Part shown: positions 11,175-23,718 of the stretch, in pieces
Position numbering within the stretch: position 1 is the stretch's first letter
Layout of the letters: every line of letters begins with the position of its first letter
Origin: Adenanthera pavonina
Taxonomy: Eukaryota; Streptophyta; Magnoliopsida; Fabales; Fabaceae
Length of the DNA stretch: 64,000 bases
Direction of reading: 5' to 3'
NCBI GenBank assembly: GCA_026686845.1
Contig: JAIVEN010000011.1
Span: 29,932,501-29,996,500, forward strand
Program-made: the position numbers and the translations under genes
The notes under the pieces: generated by a model
What the model was told of the DNA's origin: nothing
Databases searched by the model: none
What the model saw: only the letters and a program-made list of their open reading frames with translations

Positions 11175-13400
11175 CTGTTTTCCTTCCGACAAAGCTTAAC
11201 GACCTAAGATCAGATTCAAAAAGGAATGACCAAGAGGATAGAAGAAACTGCAGGCAAGAGGAATTTTCTTGTGGATGATCAGGTTGCTGTCTCCATAATG
11301 AGCAGTTGTCGCCAAGCCATCAAGGCATCTAAGGCCTTTCCAAAATCTGTTTTGAGATTGAAACCTTCGTGTCCAAATAAACTGTATTTCCAGATTCATA
11401 GGATAGTTGTCTCAAAATGAGGTTGATTGCTTCTAAAGAATCTGACAGATATTGACGTTGGGGAAACCTTGCTGGGAGCAGATCTTCAAGGTGTTTGCAA
11501 TGGCTGAGATTTCCGGCATCCTGGGAAAATGACTAAAGTAGCCTCAATCCATTTCAGATTCCATGTGGCTCAATTAAATCTGCCATGGAAAATTTTGTTA
11601 ATAACTTAACGGATTGACGGTTTTCTAGAAATAAATAGAAGTTTAAAGGAGCTTATTATCAAGTTAACTAAAGGGTTAGGGGACTTATCTACATGTAACC
11701 CAAATTTCAGAGTTACATGTATTTTAACTTTTTCATTTCTTACCAAAAACTATGGTTGCTCTAGACTTTTTAGTTTTGTTTCAAAACTTTTCTCGTTTTA
11801 AAAGTCTAATGCCTGATCAATTTTTTGAGCTCTACCCCATTTAATAATTATATGGATAATTATTTTATTTCTTCAACAAACTACAATTGTATGGGTCTCT
11901 TATTACCTCTTTTTTCACCTACCATCCTTCTCTTAAAGGATAGCTTCAACTAACTATAATTTCTGTATTAGTCTCATTTTTCCTTCTCCCTCTTAACTAC
12001 ATCTGTTTGCACAATATTTTTAATAGGCCAAGTCCAAAGAAAATATAAAAGATATTTATTAATTTTTAGCCTAAATATTATTAAAATAATATTTTTAATT
12101 GTGTTTCTAGAAAAATCATTCCTTATCCAATAAGTTTTATAGAAGAAATAATAATATAATAGAGAGTTACAGAAAGGGGTTTAAGTGATGCATGCTTGTG
12201 CCTTTAGTAAAGGGAGTGGGTCACCACTTAGGAGAGTATGCAGCTAAAAATTGTGAATGGTGGGTTAGTGGAGAAAATGACAAGATTGAGCCATAAAATT
12301 GTGGAATTTGTAAAAGTTGAGAAGCTGTCATTTTTGCCTACGAAAGGAGAAACACAAGAGATGAGAGGAGGTTATACACACATCTCCAAGACACCTCAAT
12401 AATAACAATTAACCTCCAGATTTAATTTATCCAAGTTTTTGTAACTTTATCTTAGCGTCCGTGGCACCCTATTATCTTAGGATTTGTTAGTTTGTTTGTT
12501 CAAGATCTCAATATTCAAGTATATCCAGTCTTACATGACACTAACTTTTAGTTTCCGTAGCTATTTTATATTTATTTTCAGCATTTGCTCATATTTATAG
12601 GACAACTACTGCTTGAGTTTGTTTAGAATTTCTAGTATTTATGTTGTCAACTCTTAAACTTGTTTACATTTTTCAACATTTATGAATATGTTTCTATTTA
12701 CATATTTCCTATTGTTACAATGATTCAAGTATTTTTCTTTTCATCTTAAACACCTGGATTTGTGAAAATCATGATAACTGACCCCAAGTTCCCACATTGT
12801 TTGATTTTGAAGTCTGATTATCCATTTAATTAAGGATTAACTCCTCTGGCATGCTGGCAAAAATAAAAATACAACCAACAACATCATCGATTAATCAAAT
12901 GTCACTTGCTCTTCTTTTTTTTATTTAATTCCTAGCCACCATCTCCAACAAAAATAAGAGGGAGTTAAATATGGCTATTATAGTCTATATATAATAATAT
13001 TTTATATTAATTAAATATTTCTTAATCTATGTATCATAACTTTAAACAATAATAATTTATTATATTTTATTGTAATCTAAGTTATCTAATCATTTTTCTG
13101 GTTTGTGTGACAAAAAACTCAAAGTGGAAAAAATTTAGATTTCCTGCATTGCTCACATGATAAATTTATTATACATAAAATAAAAATATAAAAATAACAC
13201 ATATATATTTTAACTTTTACATTATAATTGTTTTTTGGATAAATTACAGGTACCCTCCTATTAAAGGGAATTTTATTCGAGACATGCACGGTTATGTACT
13301 AAATATAAACACGTTAATTATAATTATAATTAGATAATTGAGGGAGTTGGGCAGTGCATAGAATCCAAATCCAGGTGTGACAAGCATCTTAAAATGCCGG
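11175..13400. other. AT-rich intergenic DNA, no gene seen
   Basis: No coding region is supported. At 13155-13230 there is a phrase (AAATTTATTATACATAAAAT and following bases) that recurs at 52331-52400, a dispersed repeat of unknown type. Confidence 0.4.
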
Positions 13401-13419
13401 GAGTAGGTTACAAAGGCTC

Positions 13420-13890
13420 AAAGCCCGAAAGTAACTAACTACCCTAGCGGACAAAACTTCGCACCGTGTCATAAATCATAATGCAAATTGATAACAGTCA
13501 TCACACACTCTCGAATATTATATAATACTATAATTTAGTAATAAATTAAAGATAACCTCATTACGATAAATTAGATATGAATTTCATGCATTATATTATA
13601 TAGAGTTTAAAAAAGAGTCACACTATTAATAATTTATAAATAGTGTAAGTTTTTATAGATTTTAAATAGATATAGTTTAGGAGGGAACAAAGCCAAATAC
13701 CATCGAACTATCCCTAGGAACAAAATTTCCCACCCTGTCCAACTCATAATGCAAATTGATAGCAGTTGGCATGCGCTCTGAAATATTATAAAAAAATAAT
13801 TTAGTCATAAATAAGGATAACTTCTTGAAAATAAACTAGATCTAGTCATGGTGCATTTCATGGATAGGAGTTTGAGAAATGAATTAGAAC
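13420..13890. repeat. Two diverged direct copies of an unknown repeat
   Basis: Copy 1 (about 13440-13600) and copy 2 (about 13715-13880) share, in order, GGACAAAACTTCGCACC/GGAACAAAATTTCCCACC, CATAATGCAAATTGATA, CAGT, a run around AATATTATA, AATTTAGT and AAGGATAAC-type phrases. Neither has coding capacity. The type is unknown; it may be a MITE duplicated in tandem. Confidence 0.5.
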
Positions 13891-13899
13891 TATGATTTA

Positions 13900-15434
13900 T
13901 GAATAGCTTGGTTTCACATTTCCAATGATTTTGCTGTTATATATATATATATATATAGATGAATAGATTTTGCTGCAAGATAAGAGAAATATAGATGACA
14001 TTATAAAATTTTTATTGAATTTACAATCAACAAATATAACTTTAGTGCATAATAATAATTTAGTTAATACCTCAAAAAATATACAATGGAGACAATTATA
14101 TTTATCTTCATTTTATTATATTTCTTTAGTTTTTATTATAATGTGTCTTTATCTTTAAATTTTATTTTGATAAATTTTAATATCATATTAATTTAATAAA
14201 TAGTTAAAATGTTATTTTTAGTCATGATTAATATTTATAATTTACCTCCCAAACATTTTTGGTTCCTTCCTGATCAAATCGCTCAAGCACCTTGTTCAGC
14301 GACCACGCGATTAGATAAATTTGCAGGGACAGTCAACAATTAAAAGAAAATATGGTGTGGCAAATAGATATAGTTTGTTATTAACAAATGGCTTGGATTC
14401 AACCCTCTGTCAAAATTTATTGTTATAATTAAAAACTTGTATAGAAGACAAAATTTCTGTTCAAATGTATGGGCAAATCACACTCTCTTTTAGATAATAT
14501 TTGCTCACATTAATCTCTATTCTTCAATTGTTGTCTGGGAGATATTTTGGTGCTAAGAAAATAAATATTTGCTCACATTATATTTATTAGTCAGCACGTG
14601 TCACTCCTAAAAATTATCCAAAAGCCTAAAGATATACAATCATCAACTTCTAGATTCTTGCCCTATTAAACTGTTTGATATTTCAGACTAAAGCTTTCAG
14701 AGAGAAGAGTTTGAATAATTGAATTCACAGACCATTGCAGCAATTAATCAAGCAATTAATAATGGAGGTTATTCCATATAGATATGTGAAGAATTTATTT
14801 GGAAATCTTTTTGAAGAAGTTTAATTTGCATGCAACCTCCACTTGTTTAAGAACATCCATTAAATAAGGTTTATCATTTTCACAAAGCTTTATATGGGAT
14901 TTAGACAAGGAACATGGATTAATGGCATCATCTTTTGCAAATTTTTGCAATCCAGTCCTAATAATCATGCCTTGCTTATTCAAAACACTGATTTGGGATG
15001 TATCCTTTTTCTTCTTTAATTACATTGATTAAGCACTACTCAACTTGTTCCTCTTTCCTCTCAGGCTCAAGTCACAAACAAATAACTACTTTATCCGAAT
15101 TAAGAAAAAGCAGTTAAGTGTAATTAATATGTAACAATATGAAATTTTTTTTAGAAATATCCATATTTAATGTTTTAACCTTTTTATCATAACTTATTTA
15201 ATATTCACAATTCCAAGTATGGAAATTTTTCACAATAAATGAATGAAGGGTATAAAAAAAATTTATCAATAAATTTATAAGACAATGATAGTTTGTTTTC
15301 TTATAAATAGGACCAAAATAATATTCTTAAAAGTCTCTTGTAAAAAGGATAAGAAAGAGTATCTATCAATAATAAATAGTTAGATAATTATCAGCATGTT
15401 AAGATATGATTATCTTACACACACATATAATCTA
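13900..15434. other. AT-rich intergenic DNA, no gene supported
   Basis: Contains a TA microsatellite (about 13939-13957) and a 17-base phrase AATATTTGCTCACATTA present twice (near 14498 and 14565). A 62-codon minus-strand frame at 14795-14983 has protein-like composition, but I recognise no family and no splice context. Confidence 0.4.
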
Positions 15435-15690
15435 CTCCCTCTGGTCTTTAATATAGACCTTTTTAACCGAATCACGTAAATTAAGAATTGGAATTAAAAC
15501 TAATTAACTATCTCGATTTCTCCAAAAATCCCAACATTTTTTCAAAACTACCCTTATTTAATCTATTCTCTTTGGATACATTAAATAGAGGTATTTTTTA
15601 AAAATGTATAATAAATACTACCCCATATATTGTAAAGGGTCTTATATTTAGGACCAGGACAAAAGATCCTATATATAGGATCGAAGATAG
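15435..15690 (-). mobile_element. Stowaway-like MITE (copy 1)
   Basis: An element of 256 bp flanked by TA (15433-15434 and 15691-15692). Its left end CTCCCTCTGGTC is the inverted match of the right end of the copy at 45780-46043, so it lies in the opposite orientation. CTCCCTC-type ends with a TA target are characteristic of Stowaway/Tc1-mariner MITEs. The right end is worn (GATCGAAGATAG). Confidence 0.75.
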
Positions 15691-15792
15691 TATCTTATAA
15701 GTTATCTTCATTACTCATAAATACTCTTTCTGGGATAAATAAGCGATATCGAAAACATTATATTTCACTTATCGTATTTCTCACTTTTAATA

Positions 15793-15831
15793 GGAACCTT
15801 CAACAATTGCAAGTCGGATTCTTTTGGAAAA
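15793..15831 (-). pseudogene. DBR exon 1 scrap
   Basis: GGAACCTTCAACAATTGCAA followed by GTCGGATTCTTTTGGAA is an almost base-for-base copy of part of exon 1 of the intact DBR gene (49464-49517), with one base missing. The match covers about 40 bases only. The surrounding sequence is not recognisably DBR, so this is the last trace of another copy. Confidence 0.6.
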
Positions 15832-16219
15832 CTAATTGCATGGTGGAGACGTGGTGTGTTTTCTGGCTTCTATTCAATAATTTTATATTTTTTTTCTTAG
15901 TACATTTGTTCGACAATTTCACTTGACTTATCTTCACAAATATTTTAACCACTTCAAAGTTAAAATTATCATACACTTTACTTTATATCATTTTTCTTTC
16001 TTTTGTTCTATAGTTTTATTCCTCTTGGTGGTATGTTTCCAAATGATAACTCACAGTTGAAGTTCAAAATAGATCAGTATTGGTGCAGGCGCAGCTGTTG
16101 AGTATATCCAGAGGTCTTATAAATCAAATTTAATTTTCTCAATCAAATTTCAATGTACAAGATCATTTGAGTCAAACTTAAATGTTTGTGAGGATTAAAG
16201 GGAATGAAAAAGAAAATAA

Positions 16220-16820
16220 ATTTTAGTTTTATTTTTCACAACAATGTAAATCATATCAGTATAAAAATTTTACTTCCTCTTTCTGTCTTTCCTCATTCCA
16301 AAACATTTTAATGCTGTTTAAAATGAAAAACCAAAGTGTAGATTACCTGTATAGGACATCTAGCTAGTTTAGTGTTACCCTGATCTGCAAGACATGGAAC
16401 TTTAGATTACACATAGCAAAAGCTTTATTCACCAAGAAAACATTGTTGCTTCAGAGGGTATTACATAAAACATACATTGGAAGTAAGGGTGACCATTGAC
16501 AAGGCAACTGCAGATACAAAATCAAACATAACTGAAACATAACATGATTGAAGCATGACTAAACTAGTGCCTAGGTGGTGTTCGTGTGTCTAGTGCAAAT
16601 CTGACCATGGAAATTGCTGGTTAACTGCTCTCTAACTTGTCTCCCACTTCCTTCACTATCCGCTACCATAGGTTTCATATTTCTCCTGCGGTAAGTTAGA
16701 ACATGATGTGGATTCCTGCCATTCTCCTTTCACCCACTCCTTTTTTCTTCCCGACCTCTCTATAAATCCACATAATGCTTTTAATTATTTACTAAATGCA
16801 TAGGATCCAAATCCCTAATA
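16220..16820 (-). other. 3' flank of the split DBR pseudogene
   Basis: Sequence homologous to the downstream regions of the other DBR genes: CTTCCTCTTTCTGTC and CCAAAACATTTTAATG match 46430-46480, a TTTATT signal lies at 16424-16429 (AATAAA on the minus strand), and ACATTGGAAGTAAGGGTGAC matches 46641-46660. The part at 16520-16820 matches 35110-35637 beside the frameshifted DBR gene but lacks the 182-bp solo LTR found there. Confidence 0.7.
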
Positions 16821-16892
16821 TCAATCACGAGCAATAGCCACTACTTGTCTTCCAACATTGCATAATTATCCAAATCCCTAAGAGGCAGCATG
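16821..16892 (-). pseudogene. DBR pseudogene, last-exon 3' piece (left of the LTR element)
   Basis: Read on the minus strand, 16821-16862 is the end of the DBR last exon (VVAIARD and stop). Next, about 80 bases of exon found in the paralogues are missing and replaced by a filler of about 18 bases, ATCCAAATCCCTA plus a few bases, which copies a phrase at 16804-16817. The exon resumes as AGAGGCAG and stops at 16892, where the gypsy element enters. The rest of the pseudogene continues at 24478. Confidence 0.8.
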
Positions 16893-19363
16893 TGTAACAC
16901 TCCTCATGACTTTATTTTCGCATTGTGTGCAAAACTGGAGAAAATAGGACGGAGGAAGGCTCAAGTGGAAGAAAATAGGGCTCCGCGCCGTTGCTTGAAG
17001 CAGGGCTGCTGCGGCGAGAGAAAGTCCAGTGGCGTTTTCTGGCTAAAACTGGTGGAGCTGCAGTGAGATGTTATGGAGCCGCGGCGAGAGTCAGGTTTCT
17101 GGTTTAAATCAGAAACAATTTGTACAAACGAAAAGAAAGAAACGAAGGGGAGTGACGGAGAAGAGCGGAGGAGCTCTGCTAGGGCTTGCGAGATTCGGCC
17201 TTGGGAAGTGATTTTCGGACCTCAAGAGTTTGGATTCATATTGGTAAGTGATCCCTACCCCTCTCTCACCATTTTCTTCGGTTGAACTTGGGGTTTTTCA
17301 GTTATGAGTTGGGATTTTTCGGTTTTGGCCGAAATTCACCAATTGAAATGGATGATATGAGATTAAGGAAGTGTGTTTTGGTGTTCTTGTTGCTTGGTAT
17401 GAGTTTCGAAGGATTTATGCATGATTTGAGCTTAACCCTAGGTTATTTTTTGTTAGGGCTCTTAGGAATCCGAAGTGTATGAGATTGTTTGGTGTTTGAA
17501 TGGTTCCTAGGAGCTTAATGATATATGAAAAAGATGTTGGAACCTTGGGTTAGGTTAAAGTAGTTGAATTGTGATGTTTGGTTTATTGGTATATATGATT
17601 AATTGAGGTATTATAATATTGTGAAGGTTGTTTGTTTAACCGAGAGGGGTTCAAGTATGTTGGACAACTCAAAAAGTTCATGGAATTCGCATGTATAGTA
17701 TTGACAATTGAGGTAACCGGGTGTTTGTTTGTATTGTATTATTTATATTGTATGATAGTACATATATTTGTGTATATATGCATGTTTCTTTTATACCATG
17801 ATATAGATGTGTTTGTGTGTACTGTTTTCTATATATCGTGGTATGCACACAGTTAGATGATGATTATGATGATGATGATTAAAGATGATGATATTGACAT
17901 GACATAACATGATGTATACATGACATTATGACATGATGATGATGATTATATGATGATACATGAGCATCACCACATGGCATTGTGAGATTGCGATATATGG
18001 TGAATTGGGTGGTGATAACGATATGATATATAATATGAAATATGATGGTATGAGATATGATTAGGGAGGATAAGGATGGGATCCCTGTCGTTAAATCCTC
18101 TCCTATGGCCAGGGGAGCTAGGCGGCAGTGGACTGCACCTTCCCTAAATCACCATTAATTCGAGGTGGTCTAGGGGAAGGAGAGCCACGGTCCGAACATT
18201 AATGTTACCTTTGGCCGGGTGTACTAATCGGAGGTGAGCTTGGTGATGTCCTGAAATCAGTCTTCACCGACTATTGGAAGGGAATTACCTATAAGAAATG
18301 TCCTATTATGATGATAGCACGTGGTTCTAGCTGTGTGTGAGGGAAATATGCATTCCATTCATTTCGCATTGCATTCATGGATTGTGCAAGATATATGTAA
18401 ACATATATGTGTTTGTGTGGTTGTCCTAGGTTACTGAGATACTGTCTCACACCTCTCTCCCATGAACTAACCTTTCAAGTGACGATTCTGGCACTAGACT
18501 TGAGAAGATGAGGGAGTAGCATCGAACGTGGAGATACTAGGTCTATGTAGCTTGTGTGTGTAATTTGGATAATGTATCTTGTGCCAAGTAGGATATAATA
18601 TTTTGTAATGGATGTATGTCATGGATATGAATTGTATGGATGGATGTTGTATGTATGGTTATGTATGTGGAATTGTGTTGTATGTATGATGTATGCTAAA
18701 TTGTGTATGTACGATGTATGCTGAATTGTGGTGTATGTGTGAATTGGTGTGTTTTAGGGCTAGTAGCTCATTTTGTCAAATAGGGTTCAAGGGGGATCAA
18801 ATCTCATAGGAATGGTTTCTCTGAGGTGAAACATCTTTGGACAAGTTGTTTAAGTGGTTTTGGACCTGGATGAATGGTCCTGAGTGGTTGAATTGCCTTG
18901 GATGGCATTTGGAGGTTGTTAGTGGTAAGTTTTGGTCAAAAAGTGACCAAAATGATATCAGGTGTCCAAAACCCCCATACAGAGTTGGTTTGAAGTGAAA
19001 GTGGTGTTTATAGATAGATTGAGACTAGATTAACTTGTAAGAGTTGTAATCAAGTCAATCAGAAGTCGGAGCATAAAGTTATGCGCGTCGGAAGTTTGCT
19101 CCGATGTTGGAAATTTGCTGGTATAGAAAACCAGCAGGGGGCGCCGCGGCGCCATAGAGTCCAGTAGCAAGTGAAAAACATAGGAGGTCAGGAGCCATAG
19201 TGGTACTGTAGTGGTCGCGACCCCAGCCCAGTTTCTGGTGCTGTTTGGTTTGTTTCTGCTGATCTGAAGTTTTAAGAAGTGATTATAAGACATTTGAGTT
19301 GCATTTGATTGATTTTTGAAGGTTTTAGTCAAGTCTGGAGGTATTTGGAAGTAGCGTGTTACA
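16893..19363 (+). repeat. 5' LTR (2471 bp)
   Basis: Begins TGTAACACTCC and ends AGCGTGTTACA, with imperfect inverted tips (TGTAACAC/GTGTTACA). Its first ~265 bases and last ~35 bases match the 3' LTR. The middle includes a GAT/ATG-rich low-complexity stretch (17855-17960) and a GTATG-rich stretch (18600-18740). Short open frames inside are not genes. Confidence 0.88.
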
Positions 19364-19367
19364 TTTT

Positions 19368-19379
19368 TTGTGTCAGAAC
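19368..19379 (+). other. Primer-binding site (tRNA-iMet type, degenerate)
   Basis: TTGTGTCAGAAC, followed by AATGGTT, lies four bases after the 5' LTR and differs at three positions from TGGTATCAGAGC, the usual initiator-Met primer site of plant gypsy elements. Confidence 0.65.
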
Positions 19380-19510
19380 AATGGTTTTGGGCCATTGTTT
19401 CTACTTGGACTACTACTTGGCACAATTTTAAAATACATAGACTATATTCCCACTGCAATGCTAGTCCAGAACCACATATCTGAACGTGTTATTGCTTATG
19501 TGTAGGAAGA

Positions 19511-20720
19511 ATGTCTCACAAAGGAAGACCGAGTAACAGTGATCTTATGAGGCAAATGCATAAGATATTGGCTAACCTTAGTAATCAAGTGAATACTCAG
19601 AGGGAGACGTTGAATAAGTTGCAAGAGCACATAAATAGGCAAGAATAGGGTGATGTGAATGAAGATGCTGGTATGTTTGTGGACTTGAATGCAGGAAAGG
19701 ATGAGAATGAATATGTGGTGGAGCCTGAGAGAGTCCCAAGAGTTGAAATAAGGGATATCTCTTCATAGTTGAAGGACTTTCGGAAGTTTAATCCCCCGGC
19801 TTTCGAAGGTACCATGGATGTTTCACAGGCTAAGAATTGGATAGAACAATTGGAAAACATCTTCAGTGTGATAGATTACACCTCAGAGCAAAGGGTGCAA
19901 CTAGTGGTATTTAAGCTTGAGAAGAAGGTCAAGTGTTGGTGGAGGAGTGTTCTCCCGAGTGTTGAAGCGATGAATCCTCCTATGACATGGGAATAGTTTA
20001 AGGAATGATTCTTTGCACACTACGTCCCTCCGGCCCTAATGATGCAGAAGGATGCCGAGTTCCTAGCTTTTCAGCAAGGGAACCTATCGGCGGATGATTA
20101 CATTGATCAATTCTTGGACTTGGCGAGGTATTTCACTTATCTGAATAATTACCCCGATAATAGGTGGATGGCTCAGAGGTTATTTGAGGGAGCCCGTCCA
20201 GAGATAAAAGAGCAGTTATTGGTGGTAGAGTTTGTGTCCTTTGAGGGCTTGTGTGCGAAGATACATGCCCTTTCTAGGCAGATAAAGGAGGCTGAGGAGC
20301 ATAGAAGGAATTCCATGATTCGAGCCTTTTCTCACCCAGGACCTACAGGAGGAATCAGTAAAGGAAGTGGTTCAAGTAGTGATAGCGGTGGCAGCACAAG
20401 TTCTAGTGAAGAAAGAGATCGTCATAATAGAAGCCGTTATGGCAGAGGAAGAGGCAGGTTTGGTCAGGATCAATCTAACAGAGGTCGGTTTGGCAGAGGA
20501 CCCTTTTATCGAGGAGGCTTTGACCAGGGGAGTTCCAGTCATAGTGAATATACAGGGAGAGATTCAGCTCCATCCCAGTAAAGTTCAAGTAGTGCATCAA
20601 ATCCGTGCACAAAATGCGGGTTCAGCCATGGTGACCATCCGTGCATGATTTGTTATAATTGTAGGAAACTAGGACATATTGCATGAAGTTGTCATGAGCC
20701 AAGGCGTGATGATGCAATGA
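19511..20720 (+). pseudogene. Retrotransposon gag with zinc knuckle (stops)
   Basis: The capsid protein region of the gypsy element. It starts MSHKGRPSN and has the Retrotrans_gag landmarks AKNWIEQLENIF, WWRSVL, FLAFQQGNLSADDY and a Gly/Arg/Ser-rich linker. A CCHC knuckle (CYNCRKLGHIA, stop, SC) lies at about 20650-20692. In-frame stops occur at about 19646, 19766, 19994, 20579 and 20684. All pieces share one frame, so decay has been mainly by substitution. Confidence 0.85.
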
Positions 20721-21223
20721 AAAAGCCTAAGATGCCCAGACGAGTCTTTGCCATCACCCGACAGGAAGCGGATGCAGCACCTAATCTGATTAGAGGTAAA
20801 CTTAAACTCAATGGTTACTCTTTTCATGCTTTGTTTGACTCAGGGGCATCGCATTCCTTCATTTCTTTTGATTGTGCTCGGAGATTGGGTTTTGTGGCAA
20901 TGGAGTTGCCTTTTGAGTTGTCAATATCCACACCCACAGGTGTTTCATTAAGTACTGCTTAAGCTTGTTTGAATTGTATGATTCATTTTGAGCATCGAAG
21001 CACTACCTTGGATCTAATCTGTTTGCCGTTGCAAGAGATTTATGTGATAATTGGGATGGATTGGTTGGAGGCGAATAATGCAATTCTCGACTATGCTCGG
21101 AAGACTGTATCTTTGCCTATGAATATCCCTAGTGTTGAAGGGGATGAGAATGCCAGTTTGTCATTTGCCTAAGTTGATAGGTATCTGAGGAAAGGATGTC
21201 AAGGGTTTCTGGTTTTCTTATCT
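20717..21223 (+). pseudogene. Retrotransposon aspartic protease region (stops)
   Basis: Retropepsin-like segment with the active-site motif LFDSGASHSFIS at about 20831-20866 and the second conserved stretch VIIGMDWLEANNAILDY at about 21029-21079. Stops interrupt at about 20960 and 21170. It is in frame with gag and RT. Confidence 0.85.
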
Positions 21224-22210
21224 GTGAACGTGGATATGGAAGGTGGTGTCGAAAGATACCCAATTATGAATGAATATCCTGATATGTTTTCAGAGAAGAT
21301 TACTGGTTTGCCGCCACCACGAGAACTGGAGTTTTCCCTTGATTTGATGCCCGGGACAAGTCCTATTTCAAAGGTTCCATATCGAATGGCACCATCTGAA
21401 TTGAAGGAACTCAAGAAGCAGATTGAGGAGTTGTTAAAAAGAGGTTTCATCAGACCAAGTGTCTTGCCTTGGGGAGCTCCAGTGTTATTTGTCAAGAAGA
21501 AGGATGGTAGCCTCAGATTGTGCATTGATTACAGGCAACTGAACCGAGTGACAATCAAGAATAAATATCCTTGGCCTAGGATTAAAGATTTGATTGATCA
21601 GTTGGTAGGTGCCTCTATTTTATCTAAAATCGATTTGAGGTCAGGATACCATCAATTATGAGTGTGTGCTGAAGATGTGCCTAAAATGGCTTTTCGAACT
21701 CAATATGGTCATTATGAGTTCCTTGTGATGCCATTCAAGTTGACCAATGCCCCGGCAATCTTCATGAATTATATGAACAGGGTGTTTCGGCCGTTTTTGG
21801 ATAAATTTGTGGTGGTTTTTATTGATGACATTCTAATCTATTCCAAGAGTGAGGTAGGGCATGCACTCCATCTTCGAATTGTGTTGCAAGTATTGCAGAA
21901 TCATCAACTGTATGCTAAGCTCAGTAAATGCGAGTTTTGGCTACGGGAGGTGAAATTTCTGGGTCATGTGATTTCTGCAAAAGGAGTGGCAGTAGACCCT
22001 AGTAAAATAAAAGCGGTGTTGAATTGGGAGAGACCGTGATCGGTGACTGAAATTCATAGTTTTCTGGGATTGGCTGGATACTATCGAAGGTTCATTAAGG
22101 GATTCTCTCAGCTTGTTATGCCATTGACTAGACTCACCCGAAAGGATTGATCTTTCATTTGGGATGACAGGTGTGAGAGAGCATTTCAAGAGCTGAAAGT
22201 TCATCTAACG
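21224..22210 (+). pseudogene. Retrotransposon reverse transcriptase (stops)
   Basis: Gypsy-type RT. Visible motifs are PYRMAPSELKELKKQIEELL, WGAPVLFVKKKDGSLRLCID, KIDLRSGYHQL with the first catalytic Asp, FLVMPFKLTNAPA, and FIDDILIYSK holding the catalytic Asp pair (about 21819-21848), then CEFWLREVKFLGHVIS. Stops fall at 21659-21661 and at about 22037 and 22148, all without a frame change. Confidence 0.9.
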
Positions 22211-22219
22211 TCCACGCCA

Positions 22220-22600
22220 ATGCTCATTATCCCTAACCCATCAGAGTCGTTCACTGTTTATACAGATACCTCTATAAAGGGTATAGGGTGTGTTTTGATG
22301 CAGCAAGACAGAGTCATGGTGTATGCTTCAAGGCAGTTGAGGCCTTATAAGGAAAACTATCCTACTCACGACCTTGAGCTAACGACTGTAGTATTTGCTT
22401 TGAAATTGTGGAGGCATTATCTCTATGGCACTCAGTTTTAGATATTCAGTGATCACAAAAATTTGAAATATTTGTTTGATCAGAAGGAATTGAACTTGAG
22501 GCAAAGGCATGGGTTGAGTTCCTAGTAGACTATAAGTTTGCTTTGAAGTATCATCCTGGGAAAGCCAACGTTGTGGCGGATGCGTTGAGTAGAAAGTCGA
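22220..22600 (+). pseudogene. Retrotransposon RNase H (frameshift)
   Basis: FTVYTDTSIKGIGCVLMQQD (first catalytic Asp), YASRQLRPYKENYPTHDLEL (Glu) and, after a stop at about 22439, FSDHKNLKYLF (Asp) are RT_RNaseH landmarks. One base is missing or added near 22508; the frame then continues as VEFLVDYKFALKYHPG and ADALSRK, the usual RNase H end. Confidence 0.85.
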
Positions 22601-23700
22601 TCCATATGGCCACAATGATGATAAGGGAACAACAGTTGCTAGAGAGCCTGAAAGATATGAAGTTATCCATTAATATCCATCCTGGAGTACTAGTAATAAG
22701 TTCCATCAATGTATCAAGCGATTTGTTGAGGAACATTTGCTATGCTCAGTTGGAGGATAACCATCTTTTGGGCATTCGGGAACAGATTGAAATGGCGGAG
22801 ACCAAGGACTTTAATATTTTGGAGGATGGTAGCATCTGGTACCGTGGTCGGATTTGTGTGCCAAATGTTGCGGGGTTGCGAGAAATTATGTTGGAGGAAG
22901 CTCATAAGAGCAGATACACTATTCACCTAGGTACCACCAAGATGTACCAAGATCTGAAACATGGTTATTGGTGGCCAGGTATGAAAAAGGACATCACAGA
23001 GTATGTGGCAAGATGTCTGATTTGTCAAAAGGTAAAGATTGAGCACCAATCGTCTGCAGGTATGTTGTAACCTTTGGAGATCCCGGAGTGGAAATAGGAT
23101 AGCATTTACATGGATTTTGTGATGGGATTACCGAGGATCTCTTCTGGACACAATGGAATATAGGTCATTGTGGATAAGTTAACGAAGTTGGCCCATTTTC
23201 TTTCGATTTGGGAAACTATTTCGATGGATAAGTTGGCCCAGTTGTATGTGAACGAGATTGTGAGGCTGCATGGAGTCCCGATGAATATTGTGTTGGACAG
23301 AGATCCTAGGTTCACATCTAGGTTTTGGAAATCTCTTCAGAAGGCCATGGGAACAAAGTTGAGTTTCAGTACTGCTTATCACCCTCAATCTGATGGGCAG
23401 ACTAAAAGGACTATTCAGACTTTGGAGGACATGCTGTAGGTATGTGTTCTGGAGAACAAAGGCAATTGGGATCAGTATTTTCCGTTGGTCGAATTTTCGT
23501 ACAACAACAGTTTCCACTCAAGTTTGCAAATGGTTCTGCATGAAGCATTGTATGGTAGGAAATGTAGATCGCCGTTGTGTTGGGTTGAACTCAGTGAAAG
23601 GAGTCTTTTGGGCCTAGATATTGTGGATCAAACCTCTTGACAAATAGAGAGTATCCGTCAAAAGCTTCTTACTACTTAAAATCGATAAAAGAGTTATGCG
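22601..23700 (+). pseudogene. Retrotransposon integrase (stops)
   Basis: An HHCC zinc-binding region (the His of LEEAHKSRYTIHLGTTKMY, then CLICQKVK) at about 22895-23035 is followed by the DDE core: IYMDFVMGLP (Asp), VLDRDPRFTSRFW (Asp) and AYHPQSDGQTKRT (where the Glu-containing helix begins). Stops lie near 23068, 23095, 23161 and 23437, among others. No intact catalytic core can be produced. Confidence 0.88.
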
Positions 23701-23718
23701 GACAGGAGGAGGAGACCA

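Noticed and set aside
11226..11420. 64-codon plus-strand frame with protein-like composition
   Set aside because: No recognised family, no splice context and no upstream promoter signal. It could be a captured gene scrap but cannot be supported.
14795..14983. 62-codon minus-strand frame
   Set aside because: Protein-like residues but no family recognised, and flanked by AT-rich DNA without splice sites that make sense.
17073..17856. Three short plus-strand frames
   Set aside because: They lie inside the 5' LTR and have no gag or pol similarity.
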